This document shows, piece by piece, positions 39,201-51,200 of a DNA stretch of 64,000 bases. Within the stretch, counting starts at the first letter, position 1. Each line of letters begins with the position of its first letter. Made by a program: the position numbers and the translations under genes. The DNA is taken from positions 46,812,318 to 46,876,317 of the forward strand of contig OY747716.1 in the NCBI GenBank assembly GCA_963556495.2. The letters run 5' to 3'. Under the pieces are notes generated by a model, which was not told the origin of the DNA, did no database searches, and worked only from the letters and a program-made list of their open reading frames with translations. Source of the DNA: Valencia hispanica. Its lineage: Eukaryota > Chordata > Actinopteri > Cyprinodontiformes > Valenciidae.

Positions 39201-42200
39201 GAAAAAACAGCCCCCACCCACCTCCAGGCTTCATCACCTGTTACTGGTCCCACTGCAGACATTTCCTGAAAATTTCATCAAAATCCGTTAATAATGTTTT
39301 GAGTTATGTTGCTAGCAAACAGAAAGACAAACCCTGGCAAAAACATAACCGCCTTGGTGGAGGTAATGATGATCTGAAAAGTGTGGGATGCATTTGCATT
39401 CATCCCCGAGTCAACACTTAAAACATGGAAGGAATCAATACTCTTTGCAGAACGGGTCAAGATCAAGAGGACTGGGTGGTTTTCAACTCTTGCCATAGAT
39501 TCTCTGTTTATGTTTAGCTCTGGACTTTGACTAGGCCGTTCTAAACCCACCCATTGTATCGCTGTTCTGGATCTAACTTCATCCATCTTCCAATCAACTC
39601 GGACCAGCTTCCCTTTCGCTGCTGAAGAAAAGCCTCCCCACAGCATGACACTGCCACCACCATGTTTCTCTGTAGAGATGTTGTGCCTGCATCCACACAC
39701 TGCACTTAGCAAGTATGTCAAAAAAGTTCCACAAAGTTCTCCTATTTTTATTTAAGGGTGTCAGACTAAAAGGAGATAAAAACAGATGACTAGCTTAGAA
39801 ATCTAGACAAACCTTTAGGAACCTTTAGCGTTGTCCAATTTCATGACTTGTTGTAAGGTGAAATAATGCTGGAAGGTTTAAGGAGCGTGAAGACTTGCGT
39901 AAAGCTCAACGCTGATGTGTTGCGTTTGATTTTAAAACAAGATATTATTGGGTTACTGGGAGCAAAGCTGCAACATCAGAGGAGAAATCTGTTGGATTTC
40001 ACTCATATCTGGTGACCCTTAGAGGCTGTTTCACTTCTAGCTGATCCATTTCTCACTAACAGGATTCCCTCACATGAGTCCTTAGTTCTTGGTGTTCATT
40101 TTAACATATAAAACACTATAGATCATTATGAATCTGTGGCACATTTTCCTACAGTGTGAAGGCTTTAAAATGGAGTCTGAAAGACAAGGAAGGAAGGATG
40201 ACGGACACAAGGGAGCAAGGAAGGAAACAAGACAGTAGAGAAGGAAAGAATAAGAAACAAGAAAAAAAATGAGGCAAAGACAAAAAGAAGGAAAGAAAGA
40301 AGGGGAGGAGAAGGAAGCAAGGATTGAAGGAGGGACACAAGATAGGAGGGAAGGAAACAAGGAAAAATGAAGCATACAAGCAATGAAGAAAGGAGGAAAC
40401 AAGGAAGGGATAAATTAGACAAGAATGGAAGAAGAACACAAGAAACATTAAACACACAAAGAAGAAAAGACAAAGTGAGGGCCCAACAAGGAAAGGAATA
40501 AAGGAGTGATATTATGTAGAGAGGGAAGGAGATAAGGAAGAAAGAAGAAATGAAACATGAAAGGAAGGTAGGAAAGACAAGAAACTAAAAAGGACACAGA
40601 GGTAAGGAAGGAAGGAAGGAAGGAAGGAAGGAAGGAAGGAAGGAAGGAAGGAAGGAAGGAAGGAAGGAAGGAAGGAAGGAAGGAAGGAAGGAAGGAAGGA
40701 AGGAAGGAAGGAAGGAAGGAAGGAAGGAAGGAAGGAAGGAAGGAAGGAAGGAAGGAAGGATAACCTTTAGACAATAGGCTAGGGTCTAAAGGTTTGATCT
40801 TTTTTTCTGTTAAACATCTTCAGTCGTGGCTTTATGGTTCTTTAAGTTTCTGGCAGTGACACAAATGGAAAATATGGTGTGGCTGCAGTTTCCGTGGCGA
40901 CCATTCACAGAGTGTTTAGTAAACTGTGCAGATATAAGATGGATGACACTGCATTCGCAAAAAAACCCAAAAACAATTAGCTAAGTTGATCTCAGTGTAG
41001 CTGAGAATAACCGAGGTGAAGCTTAGGAAGAGTCCAGCTAAAGTAACTCCGTCTCATCAGCAGACTGGTTCCTATCAGAGACGAGCAAAAAGAGCCCGGT
41101 CCTTCCTTCCACTCCAGAACACTACCAAGGACCAAGGCTGGGATCGCAGTGTCCCACCAAGGCCACTTCTTTCCAGGAACACCCTGCAGGATCTTCCAGC
41201 AAGACGACTGGAGGCTAAAGTGAGAACAAAGTGGTTCAAAGATCAGAACAGTCCGCACGTTTACGAGAAACCGATTACCGCCTTGGTCCGAATTCATTCG
41301 CATATTTGAAATGTTTGTATACATGCATTAGTTCTGCGGGAGTCGAATCGAACTGGTCCTCTCTTAATTTTACCAACTCATTCAGATAATGCGGCTAGAA
41401 AACCAAATTTCTCTGCATGTAAACGCCAACACAGCTTAGTCAGGCTATTAGCAGCCTGGGCGCTTCAGGAAGTGACAAGACCGCGGAAACTGAACAGCAG
41501 CAAAGAGTAACACAATCAAACAGAACAGTACTTCTAAAATGTGCTGCGCTGCAGCGATGTTGTCGTTCATTTCTTCGCTCATTGTGCGTATCCTCCTTTT
41601 ACTCCGTCTGCTTTACTGCGGCCAGCATTCGTTTACTATTAGTATGACGCTTTAAGCCAACCGGAAGAATAACAACATGAAAGGGTGCAATGTTGCCACC
41701 CAGAGTCACGGAGTCGAACGCACTTCATTCAATAATAGATTTTCTGAGTGACATGTAAACTGGGATAAAGGCTCCCACTCTGGTTAAGCTATTAGCTACT
41801 GACTGATCACAATGTGGTCTGAAAACCTCCTAGGATCTAAATCCTACTGAGAATTGGCTGTCGGATCTCAACCAGAACCCAACAAACTGGGACTGTGATC
41901 AACTCCAAACAGTAAGAGGCCAGAATGGGCCTACATTAGTCAGGCTTTGGCCTATAAGTCAATCAAGTAGAAGTTATGAAGATAGAAATAAGCCATTCTT
42001 AAATGGGACTTTTTGGTAAAAACCCCTCTGGAAAACAGAGCATGTGTGTTCGATGCCGGAATGACAGGAAAATCTGAGGAAGGACCAACAGACAGAATGT
42101 GATGCAGTCATGAAGGTGGTTTCTGACCCTCTAGAAGCTCATCGAAGTCATCGACGAAGAACTCGCGTAGCGGCGGCCTGCGGGGCTGCTTCAGTGTGTT

Positions 42201-45200
42201 AACAAGCTGCTGGATCTTAGCCGACACTCGACTGCTGACTGGAACACCTGGAAAAATCCCAGCAGAAAGAACAGGCCTGAAAATGTCTGAAGAAATGAGA
42301 ACCACCTCAACAAAAAAACACTGAAGAACCTGCAGAGAAGAGGCCAGAACCGCTAGCCACGGAGAGTCAGAGGATAAAAGATTTCATCTGATAGCTGAAA
42401 GATGCTAACCAGGTTCCTAAGGCTGCTAACGAGGTTCCTAAAGCTGCTAACAAGGTTCCTAAAGCTGCTAACGAGTTTATTAAGGCTGCTAACAAGGCTC
42501 TTAAGGCCACTAACAAAGTTCCTAAAGCTGCTAACAAGGTTCCTAAAGCTGCTAACGAGGTTCCTAAAGCTGCTAACGAGTTTATTAAGGCTGCTAACAA
42601 GGGTTCCTAAGGCCACTAACAAAGTTCCAAGAGAGGTTAACAAGATTCTTAAGGCCACTAACAAGGTTCCCAAGGGTGATAACAAGGTTCCTAAAGAGGT
42701 TAACAAGATTTCTAAGGTCAATAACAAGGTTCCTAAGGCTGCTAACAAGGTAGCTAAGGCTCCTAACAAGGTTCTTAAGGCTCCTAACAAGGTTCCTAAT
42801 GCTGCTAACAAGGCTCTTAAGGCCACTAACAAAGTTCCAAAGGCTGCTAACCAGGTTCCTAAAGCTGCTAACGAGTTTATTAAGGCTGCTAACAAGGGTT
42901 CCTAAGGCCACTAACAAAGTTCCAAGAGAGGTTAACAAGATTCTTAAGGCCACTAACAAGGTTCCCAAGGGTGATAACAAGGTTCCTAAAGAGGTTAACA
43001 AGTTTCCTAAGGCCACTAACAAGGTTCCTAAGGGTGCTAACAAGGTTCCTAAGGCTGCTAGCAAGGTTCCTAAAGAGGTTAACAAGATTTCTAAGGTCAA
43101 TAACAAGGTTCCTAAGGCCGCTAACAAGGTAGCTAAGGCTCCTAACAAGGTTCCTAAGGCTCCTAACAAGGTTCTTAAGGCTCCTAACAAGGTTCCTAAT
43201 GCTGCTAACAAGGCTCTTAAGGCCACTAACAAAGTTCCTAAGGCTGCTAACCAGGTTCCTAAAGCTGCTAACCAGGTTCCTAAAGCTGCTAACGAGGTTC
43301 CTAAAGCTGCTAACGAGTTTATTAAGGCTGCTAACAAGGGTTCCTAAGGCCACTAACAAAGTTCCAAGAGAGGTTAACAAGATTCTTAAGGCCACTAACA
43401 AGGTTCCCAAGGGTGATAACAAGGTTCCTAAAGAGGTTAACAAGATTCCTAAGGCCACTAACAAGGTTCATACGGGTGCTAACAAGGTTCCTAAGGCTGC
43501 TAGCAAGGTTCCTAAAGAGGTTAACAAGATTTCTAAGGTCAATAACAAGGTTCCTAAGGCTGCTAACAAGGTAGCTAAGGCTCCTAACAAGGTTCCTAAG
43601 GCTCCTAACAAGGTTCCTAAGGCTGCTAACCAGGTTTCTAATGCCAGTAACCAGGTTCCTAAGGCCAGTAACCAGGTTAACAAGGGTTCCTAAGGCCACT
43701 AACAAAGTTCCAAGAGAGGTTAACAAGATTCTTAAGGCCACTAACAAGGTTCCCAAGGGTGATAACAAGGTTCCTAAAGAGGTTAACAAGATTCCTAAGG
43801 CCACTAACAAGGTTCATACGGGTGCTAACAAGGTTCCTAAGGCTGCTAGCAAGGTTCCTAAAGAGGTTAACAAGATTTCTAAGGTCAATAACAAGGTTCC
43901 TAAGGCTGCTAACAAGGTAGCTAAGGCTCCTAACAAGGTTCCTAAGGCTCCTAACAAGGTTCCTAAGGCTGCTAACCAGGTTTCTAATGCCAGTAACCAG
44001 GTTCCTAAGGCCAGTAACCAGGTACCTAAGACTGCTAACAAGGTTTTTTGGCCACTAACAAGGTTCCTTGGGCTGCTAACAAAGTTCCTAAGGCTGCTAA
44101 AGAGGTATTAAGGCTGCTAACGAGGTTCCTTGGGCTGCTAACAAAGTTCCTAAGGCTGCTAAAGAGGTTCCTAAGGCTGCTAACGAGGTTCCTAAGGCTG
44201 CTAACAAAGTTCCTAAGGCTGCTAAAGAGGTTCCTAAGGCTGCTAACTAGGTTCCTAAGGCTGCTAACTAGGTTCCTAAGGCTGCTAACAAAGGTTCCTA
44301 AGGCTGCTAACAAAGGTTCCTAAGGCTGCTAACCAGGTTCCTAAGGCTGCTAACCAGGTTCCTAAGGCTGCTAACCAGGTTCCTAAGGCTGCTAACAAAG
44401 GTTCTTAAGGCTGCTAACCAGGTTCCTAAGGCCAGTAACCCGGTTCCTAAGGCTGCTAACCAGGTTCCTAAGGCCAGTAACCAGGTTCCTAAGGCTGCTA
44501 ACAAAGGTTCTTAAGGCTAATAACCAGGTTCCTAAGGCCAGTAACCAGGTTCCTAAGGCTGCTAAAAAAGTTCCAAGAGAGGTTAACAAGATTCCTAAGG
44601 CCACTAACAAGGTTCCTAATGCCGCTAACAAGGTTCCTAAGGCTGCTAACAAGGTTCCTAAAGAGGTTAACAAGGTTCCTAAGGCTGCTAATAAGGTTCC
44701 TAAAGAGGTTAACAAGGTTCCTAAGGCTGCTAACAAGGTTTGTAAGGCTGCTAACAAGGTTCCTAAGGCTGCTAACAAGGTTCCTAAGGCTCCTAACAAG
44801 GTTCTTAAGGCCGCTAACAAGGTTCTTAAGGCCGCTAACAAGGTTCCTGAGGCTCCTAAAAAGGTTCCTGAGGCTCCTAAAAAGGTTCCTAAGGCCACTA
44901 ACAAGGTTCCTAAGGCTGCTAACAAGGTTCCTAAGGCTCCTAACAAGGTTCTTAAGGCTGCTAACAAGGTTCCTAAGGCTGCTAACAAGGTTCCTAAGGC
45001 TGCTAACGAGGTTCCTAAGGCTGCTAACAAAGTTCCTAAGGCTGCTAAAGAGGTTCCTAAGGCTGCTAAAGAGGTTCCTAAGGCTGCTAACTAGGTTCCT
45101 AAGGCTGCTAACAAAGGTTCCTAAGGCTGCTAACAAAGGTTCCTAAGGCTGCTAACCAGGTTCCTAAAGCTGCTAACAAAGGTTCTTAAGGCTGCTAACC

Positions 45201-48200
45201 AGGTTCCTAAGGCTGCTAACCAGGTTCCTAAGGCTGCTAACCAGGTTCCTAAGGCTGCTAACAAAGGTTCTTAAGGCTGCTAACCAGGTTCCTAAGGCCA
45301 GTAACCCGGTTCCTAAGGCTGCTAACCAGGTTCCTAAGGCTGCTAACAAAGGTTCCTGAGGCTGCTAACAAAGGTTCTTAAGGCTAATAACCAGGTTCCT
45401 AAGGCCAGTAACCAGGTTCCTAAGGCTGCTAAAAAAGTTCCAAGAGAGGTTAACAAGATTCCTAAGGCCACTAACAAGGTTCCTAATGCCGCTAACAAGG
45501 TTCCTAAGGCTGCTAACAAGGTTCCTAAAGAGGTTAACAAGGTTCCTAAGGCTGCTAACAAGGTTCCTAAAGAGGTTAACAAGGTTCCTAAGGCTGCTAA
45601 CAAGGTTTCTAAGGCTGCTAACAAGGTTCCTAAGGCTGCTAACAAGGTTCCTGAAGGCTCCTAACAAGGTTCTTAAGGCCGCTAACAAGGTTCCTGAGGC
45701 TCCTAAAAAGGTTCTTAAGGCCGCTAACAAGGTTCCTGAGGCTCCTAAAAAGGTTCCTAAGGCCACTAACAAGGTTCCTAAGGCTGCTAACGAGGTTCCT
45801 AAGGCTGCTAACAAAGTTCCTAAGGCTGCTAAAGAGGTTCCTAAGGCTGCTAAAGAGGTTCCTAAGGCTGCTAACTAGGTTCCTAAGGCTGCTAACTAGG
45901 TTCCTAAGGCTGCTAACAAAGGTTCCTAAGGCTGCTAACAAAGGTTCCTAAGGCTGCTAACCAGGTTCCTAAGGCTGCTAACCAGGTTCCTAAGGCTGCT
46001 AACAAAGGTTCTTAAGGCTGCTAACCAGGTTCCTAAGGCCAGTAACCCGGTTCCTAAGGCTGCTAACCAGGTTCCTAAGGCTGCTAACAAAGGTTCCTGA
46101 GGCTGCTAACAAAGGTTCTTAAGGCTAATAACCAGGTTCCTAAGGCCAGTAACCAGGTTCCTAAGGCTGCTAAAAAAGTTCCAAGAGAGGTTAACAAGAT
46201 TCCTAAGGCCACTAACAAGGTTCCTAATGCCGCTAACAAGGTTCCTAAGGCTGGTAACAAGGTTCCTAAAGAGGTTAACAAGGTTCCTAAGGCTGCTAAT
46301 AAGGTTCCTAAAGAGGTTAACAAGGTTCCTAAGGCTGCTAACAAGGTTTGTAAGGCTGCTAACAAGGTTCCTAAGGCTGCTAACAAGGTTCCTAAGGCTC
46401 CTAACAAGGTTCTTAAGGCCGCTAACAAGGTTCTTAAGGCCGCTAACAAGGTTCCTGAGGCTCCTAAAAAGGTTCCTGAGGCTCCTAAAAAGGTTCCTAA
46501 GGCCACTAACAAGGTTCCTAAGGCTGCTAACAAGGTTCCTAAGGCTCCTAACAAGGTTCTTAAGGCTGCTAACAAGGTTCCTAAGGCTGCTAACAAGGTT
46601 CCTAAGGCTGCTAACGAGGTTCCTAAGGCTGCTAACAAAGTTCCTAAGGCTGCTAAAGAGGTTCCTAAGGCTGCTAAAGAGGTTCCTAAGGCTGCTAACT
46701 AGGTTCCTAAGGCTGCTAACAAAGGTTCCTAAGGCTGCTAACAAAGGTTCCTAAGGCTGCTAACCAGGTTCCTAAAGCTGCTAACAAAGGTTCTTAAGGC
46801 TGCTAACCAGGTTCCTAAGGCTGCTAACCAGGTTCCTAAGGCTGCTAACAAAGGTTCTTAAGGCTGCTAACCAGGTTCCTAAGGCCAGTAACCCGGTTCC
46901 TAAGGCTGCTAACCAGGTTCCTAAGGCTGCTAACAAAGGTTCCTGAGGCTGCTAACAAAGGTTCTTAAGGCTAATAACCAGGTTCCTAAGGCCAGTAACC
47001 AGGTTCCTAAGGCTGCTAAAAAAGTTCCAAGAGAGGTTAACAAGATTCCTAAGGCCACTAACAAGGTTCCTAATGCCGCTAACAAGGTTCCTAAGGCTGC
47101 TAACAAGGTTCCTAAAGAGGTTAACAAGGTTCCTAAGGCTGCTAACAAGGTTCCTAAAGAGGTTAACAAGGTTCCTAAGGCTGCTAACAAGGTTTCTAAG
47201 GCTGCTAACAAGGTTCCTAAGGCTGCTAACAAGGTTCCTAAGGCTCCTAACAAGGTTCTTAAGGCCGCTAACAAGGTTCCTGAGGCTCCTAAAAAGGTTC
47301 TTAAGGCCGCTAACAAGGTTCCTGAGGCTCCTAAAAAGGTTCCTAAGGCCACTAACAAGGTTCCTAAGGCTGCTAACGAGGTTCCTAAGGCTGCTAACAA
47401 AGTTCCTAAGGCTGCTAAAGAGGTTCCTAAGGCTGCTAAAGAGGTTCCTAAGGCTGCTAACTAGGTTCCTAAGGCTGCTAACTAGGTTCCTAAGGCTGCT
47501 AACAAAGGTTCCTAAGGCTGCTAACAAAGGTTCCTAAGGCTGCTAACCAGGTTCCTAAGGCTGCTAACCAGGTTCCTAAGGCTGCTAACCAGGTTCCTAA
47601 GGCTGCTAACAAAGGTTCTTAAGGCTGCTAACCAGGTTCCTAAGGCCAGTAACCCGGTTCCTAAGGCTGCTAACCAGGTTCCTAAGGCTGCTAACAAAGG
47701 TTCCTGAGGCTGCTAACAAAGGTTCTTAAGGCTAATAACCAGGTTCCTAAGGCCAGTAACCAGGTTCCTAAGGCTGCTAAAAAAGTTCCAAGAGAGGTTA
47801 ACAAGATTCCTAAGGCCACTAACAAGGTTCCTAATGCCGCTAACAAGGTTCCTAAGGCTGGTAACAAGGTTCCTAAAGAGGTTAACAAGGTTCCTAAGGC
47901 TGCTAACAAGGTTCCTAAAGAGGTTAACAAGGTTCCTAAGGCTGCTAACAAGGTTTGTAAGGCTGCTAACAAGGTTCCTAAGGCTGCTAACAAGGTTCCT
48001 AAGGCTCCTAACAAGGTTCTTAAGGCCGCTAACAAGGTTCTTAAGGCCGCTAACAAGGTTCCTGAGGCTCCTAAAAAGGTTCCTGAGGCTCCTAAAAAGG
48101 TTCCTAAGGCCACTAACAAGGTTCCTAAGGCTGCTAACAAGGTTCCTAAGGCTCCTAACAAGGTTCTTAAGGCTGCTAACAAGGTTCTTAAGGCTGCTAA

Positions 48201-51200
48201 CGAGGTTCCTAAGGCTGCTAACGAGGTTCCTAAGGCTGCTAACAAAGTTCCTAAGGCTGCTAAAGAGGTTCCTAAGGCTGCTAAAGAGGTTCCTAAGGCT
48301 GCTAACTAGGTTCCTAAGGCTGCTAACAAAGGTTCCTAAGGCTGCTAACAAAGGTTCCTAAGGCTGCTAACCAGGTTCCTAAAGCTGCTAACAAAGGTTC
48401 TTAAGGCTGCTAACCAGGTTCCTAAGGCTGCTAACCAGGTTCCTAAGGCTGCTAACCAGGTTCCTAAGGCTGCTAACAAAGGTTCTTAAGGCTGCTAACC
48501 AGGTTCCTAAGGCCAGTAACCCGGTTCCTAAGGCTGCTAACCAGGTTCCTAAGGCTGCTAACAAAGGTTCCTGAGGCTGCTAACAAAGGTTCTTAAGGCT
48601 AATAACCAGGTTCCTAAGGCCAGTAACCAGGTTCCTAAGGCTGCTAAAAAAGTTCCAAGAGAGGTTAACAAGATTCCTAAGGCCACTAACAAGGTTCCTA
48701 ATGCCGCTAACAAGGTTCCTAAGGCTGCTAACAAGGTTCCTAAAGAGGTTAACAAGGTTCCTAAGGCTGCTAACAAGGTTCCTAAAGAGGTTAACAAGGT
48801 TCCTAAGGCTGCTAACAAGGTTTCTAAGGCTGCTAACAAGGTTCCTAAGGCTGCTAACAAGGTTCCTAAGGCTCCTAACAAGGTTCTTAAGGCCGCTAAC
48901 AAGGTTCCTGAGGCTCCTAAAAAGGTTCCTAAGGCCACTAACAAGGTTCCTAAGGCTGCTAACAAGGTTCCTAAGGCTCCTAACAAGGTTCTTAAGGCCG
49001 CTAACAAGGTTCCTAAGGCTGCTAACAAGGTTCCTAAGGCTGCTAACAAGGTTCCTGAGGCTCCTAAAAAGGTTCCTAAGGCCACTAACAAGGTTCCTAA
49101 GGCTGCAAACAAGGTTCATAAGGCTCCTAACAAGGCTCTTAAGGCCGCTAACAAGGTTCCTAAAGGCTGCTAACAAGGTTCCTGAGGCTCCTAAAAAGGT
49201 TCCTAAGGCCACTAACAAGGTTTCTAAGGCCAGCTAACAAGGCTCCTAAGGCAGCTAACAAGGTTCCGAAAGGCCGCTAACAAAGTTTCGAAAGGCCACT
49301 AATCAGGTTCCTAAGGGTAACAAGGTCCCTAAGGGTGCTAAGGTAGTTTTTAAGGGAACAAACAAGGTTTATTCAGCCTTCCCCTGTCCAAATCCCCAAT
49401 GGTCCAGACTGATTATAGCAGAACCTTCTGTCGATCAGCTTTAAAGGACAAATACAAAAATTAATTATGGATTTAATATCTGAAAGAGCATATTGCAAGT
49501 TAAATATTTTTTTTAAAGCATATACATTTGTCCAAAAATTACAATTTGAAACATGTATTGAAGGTATTTTACATCTTATGACACAGATAGGCATACATTT
49601 TGATAAAAAATGTTAATAATCTCGCCGTCTGACGTAAGAAGAGGAAGTTGTATGCTACGCGCTGCCTCAGCTAGGTGTGACAAGTAGATAGTTATCAGGT
49701 AAAAAAAAGCACTCCACTATCTTCTGTGCCTGTGTGCATTTTGTGCAGCTGAAAAGACTGGACTTCACTTCAGCTTTGGCTACGAAAAATTAAGTCATTT
49801 GTGGAGCTCCCTTCAGACCGGAGGATTACCATCCCAATGATGTGATGAAGATGGGATACCGAAGCAAAGATCAGGTGCATACAGCTTCATCGGGACCGCT
49901 GTCAGACGCTGCTTCTGGGCCTGCAGCAGGCGGGAGATAATATCACGGATCCATCAGAGCCTCAGCTCTACGCAGACAGGATCGGGGATTTGTAAGTCTT
50001 GTTGTTTAACATCAGCTCATTATAGCTTTGTTTAAAGAATGATATCAAAGATTAAGGAGCTGTATGTAAGAAATGTATTTCAATTAAGCATAAAATGGAC
50101 CTGATATGTCACTAGACATTAAGAAATCATGTTCATTTCAAATACCTATATCACTGACAACAGTAGTACGGCCAGGATATTGTCACTTAAAAAGTAAAGT
50201 TGCAGCCCTCAACTGTTGTTGATGATGTCATCTTATGTTTTGTCCTGAAGCTCCACCCTCCACCTATCTACCGATCGTGAAGTCAGGTGTGTTTCGGCAT
50301 CGGGGTTGCCAGCTCTGCTCTAGTTACTACAGCTGCAGCTACAAAAGTGTTTTGGATAAAAAATGTCTAACGTTACTACATCTAAAAGACCTCGTTATCA
50401 TTCAGAAATATGTCCTGACAAAGTCTGAAATAAAACAAGGATTTGTATAGGAGATGCCTTTGCAAGATGGAGACGGCTGAAAGCAGAGAAGACTTTGAAG
50501 ATAGACGCCAACAGTGCAAATTTTCTCCTGGACATTTAAGATTCATCTAAGTTTGGCTAATTGTACTTATTTTCAAATTTCAAATATTCATGACAGTCGA
50601 ACAAAGTTATGCATGTTCGTGCAAAGTAACGTTACGTTAGCGCATATGGAGGAGGAGGGTCATCGAATTGAAAAGATAAGGAATTGTTTGGGAAATAAAA
50701 ACGGCGAGTCGTCATTCCTAATATTAGCGATGCATTATCAGAGCCAGTTTCTCTGTCATTATAATTAAGCATAATTAACAGAAGAAAAAAAATAGTGTAG
50801 GACTCGTCACTTGCCATTGGAAGCTCCTTTAGAAGCAATGTGATATGTGGGTTATCAAAGATACAGTAAAGCTAGCTTGCAGAACCCAGGCTAAGAATGT
50901 TCGCTTCGCTTAGCAAGGTTTTAGCCACTAAGTTTATGCCACTTTTTTTTTTTTACTATCCTATTCAAGTTGTTGTAATTTTGTCCTTAATGTACGTATA
51001 TTATTCTTAATTCTGTTTTTTGTACTTTTCTTGTGTGAATCTAAATGCTTCTGTTACTTGTGAAGTTTGCTGCTGTTACAGCTGAATTTCCCCGTTGTGG
51101 GACAATAAAAGATTCTTCTTCTTCTTCTTCTAATTCTCCCCGGTGGTCTCTCTCTGCTCTCTGGGGGGAGCAGCCGGCTCACAGCTCATATGTGTGGTTT

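Noticed and set aside
42402..49237. Many long open frames on both strands ([20 protein letters not shown] repeats), some looking like histone H1 tails or membrane helices
   Set aside because: They are produced by a 21-bp (seven-codon) tandem repeat that happens to lack stops in several frames at once. They overlap each other on both strands, start at arbitrary Met codons and lie inside an intron.
42401..49368. Possible CRISPR-like array
   Set aside because: Units are contiguous with no spacers, and the context is a vertebrate intron.
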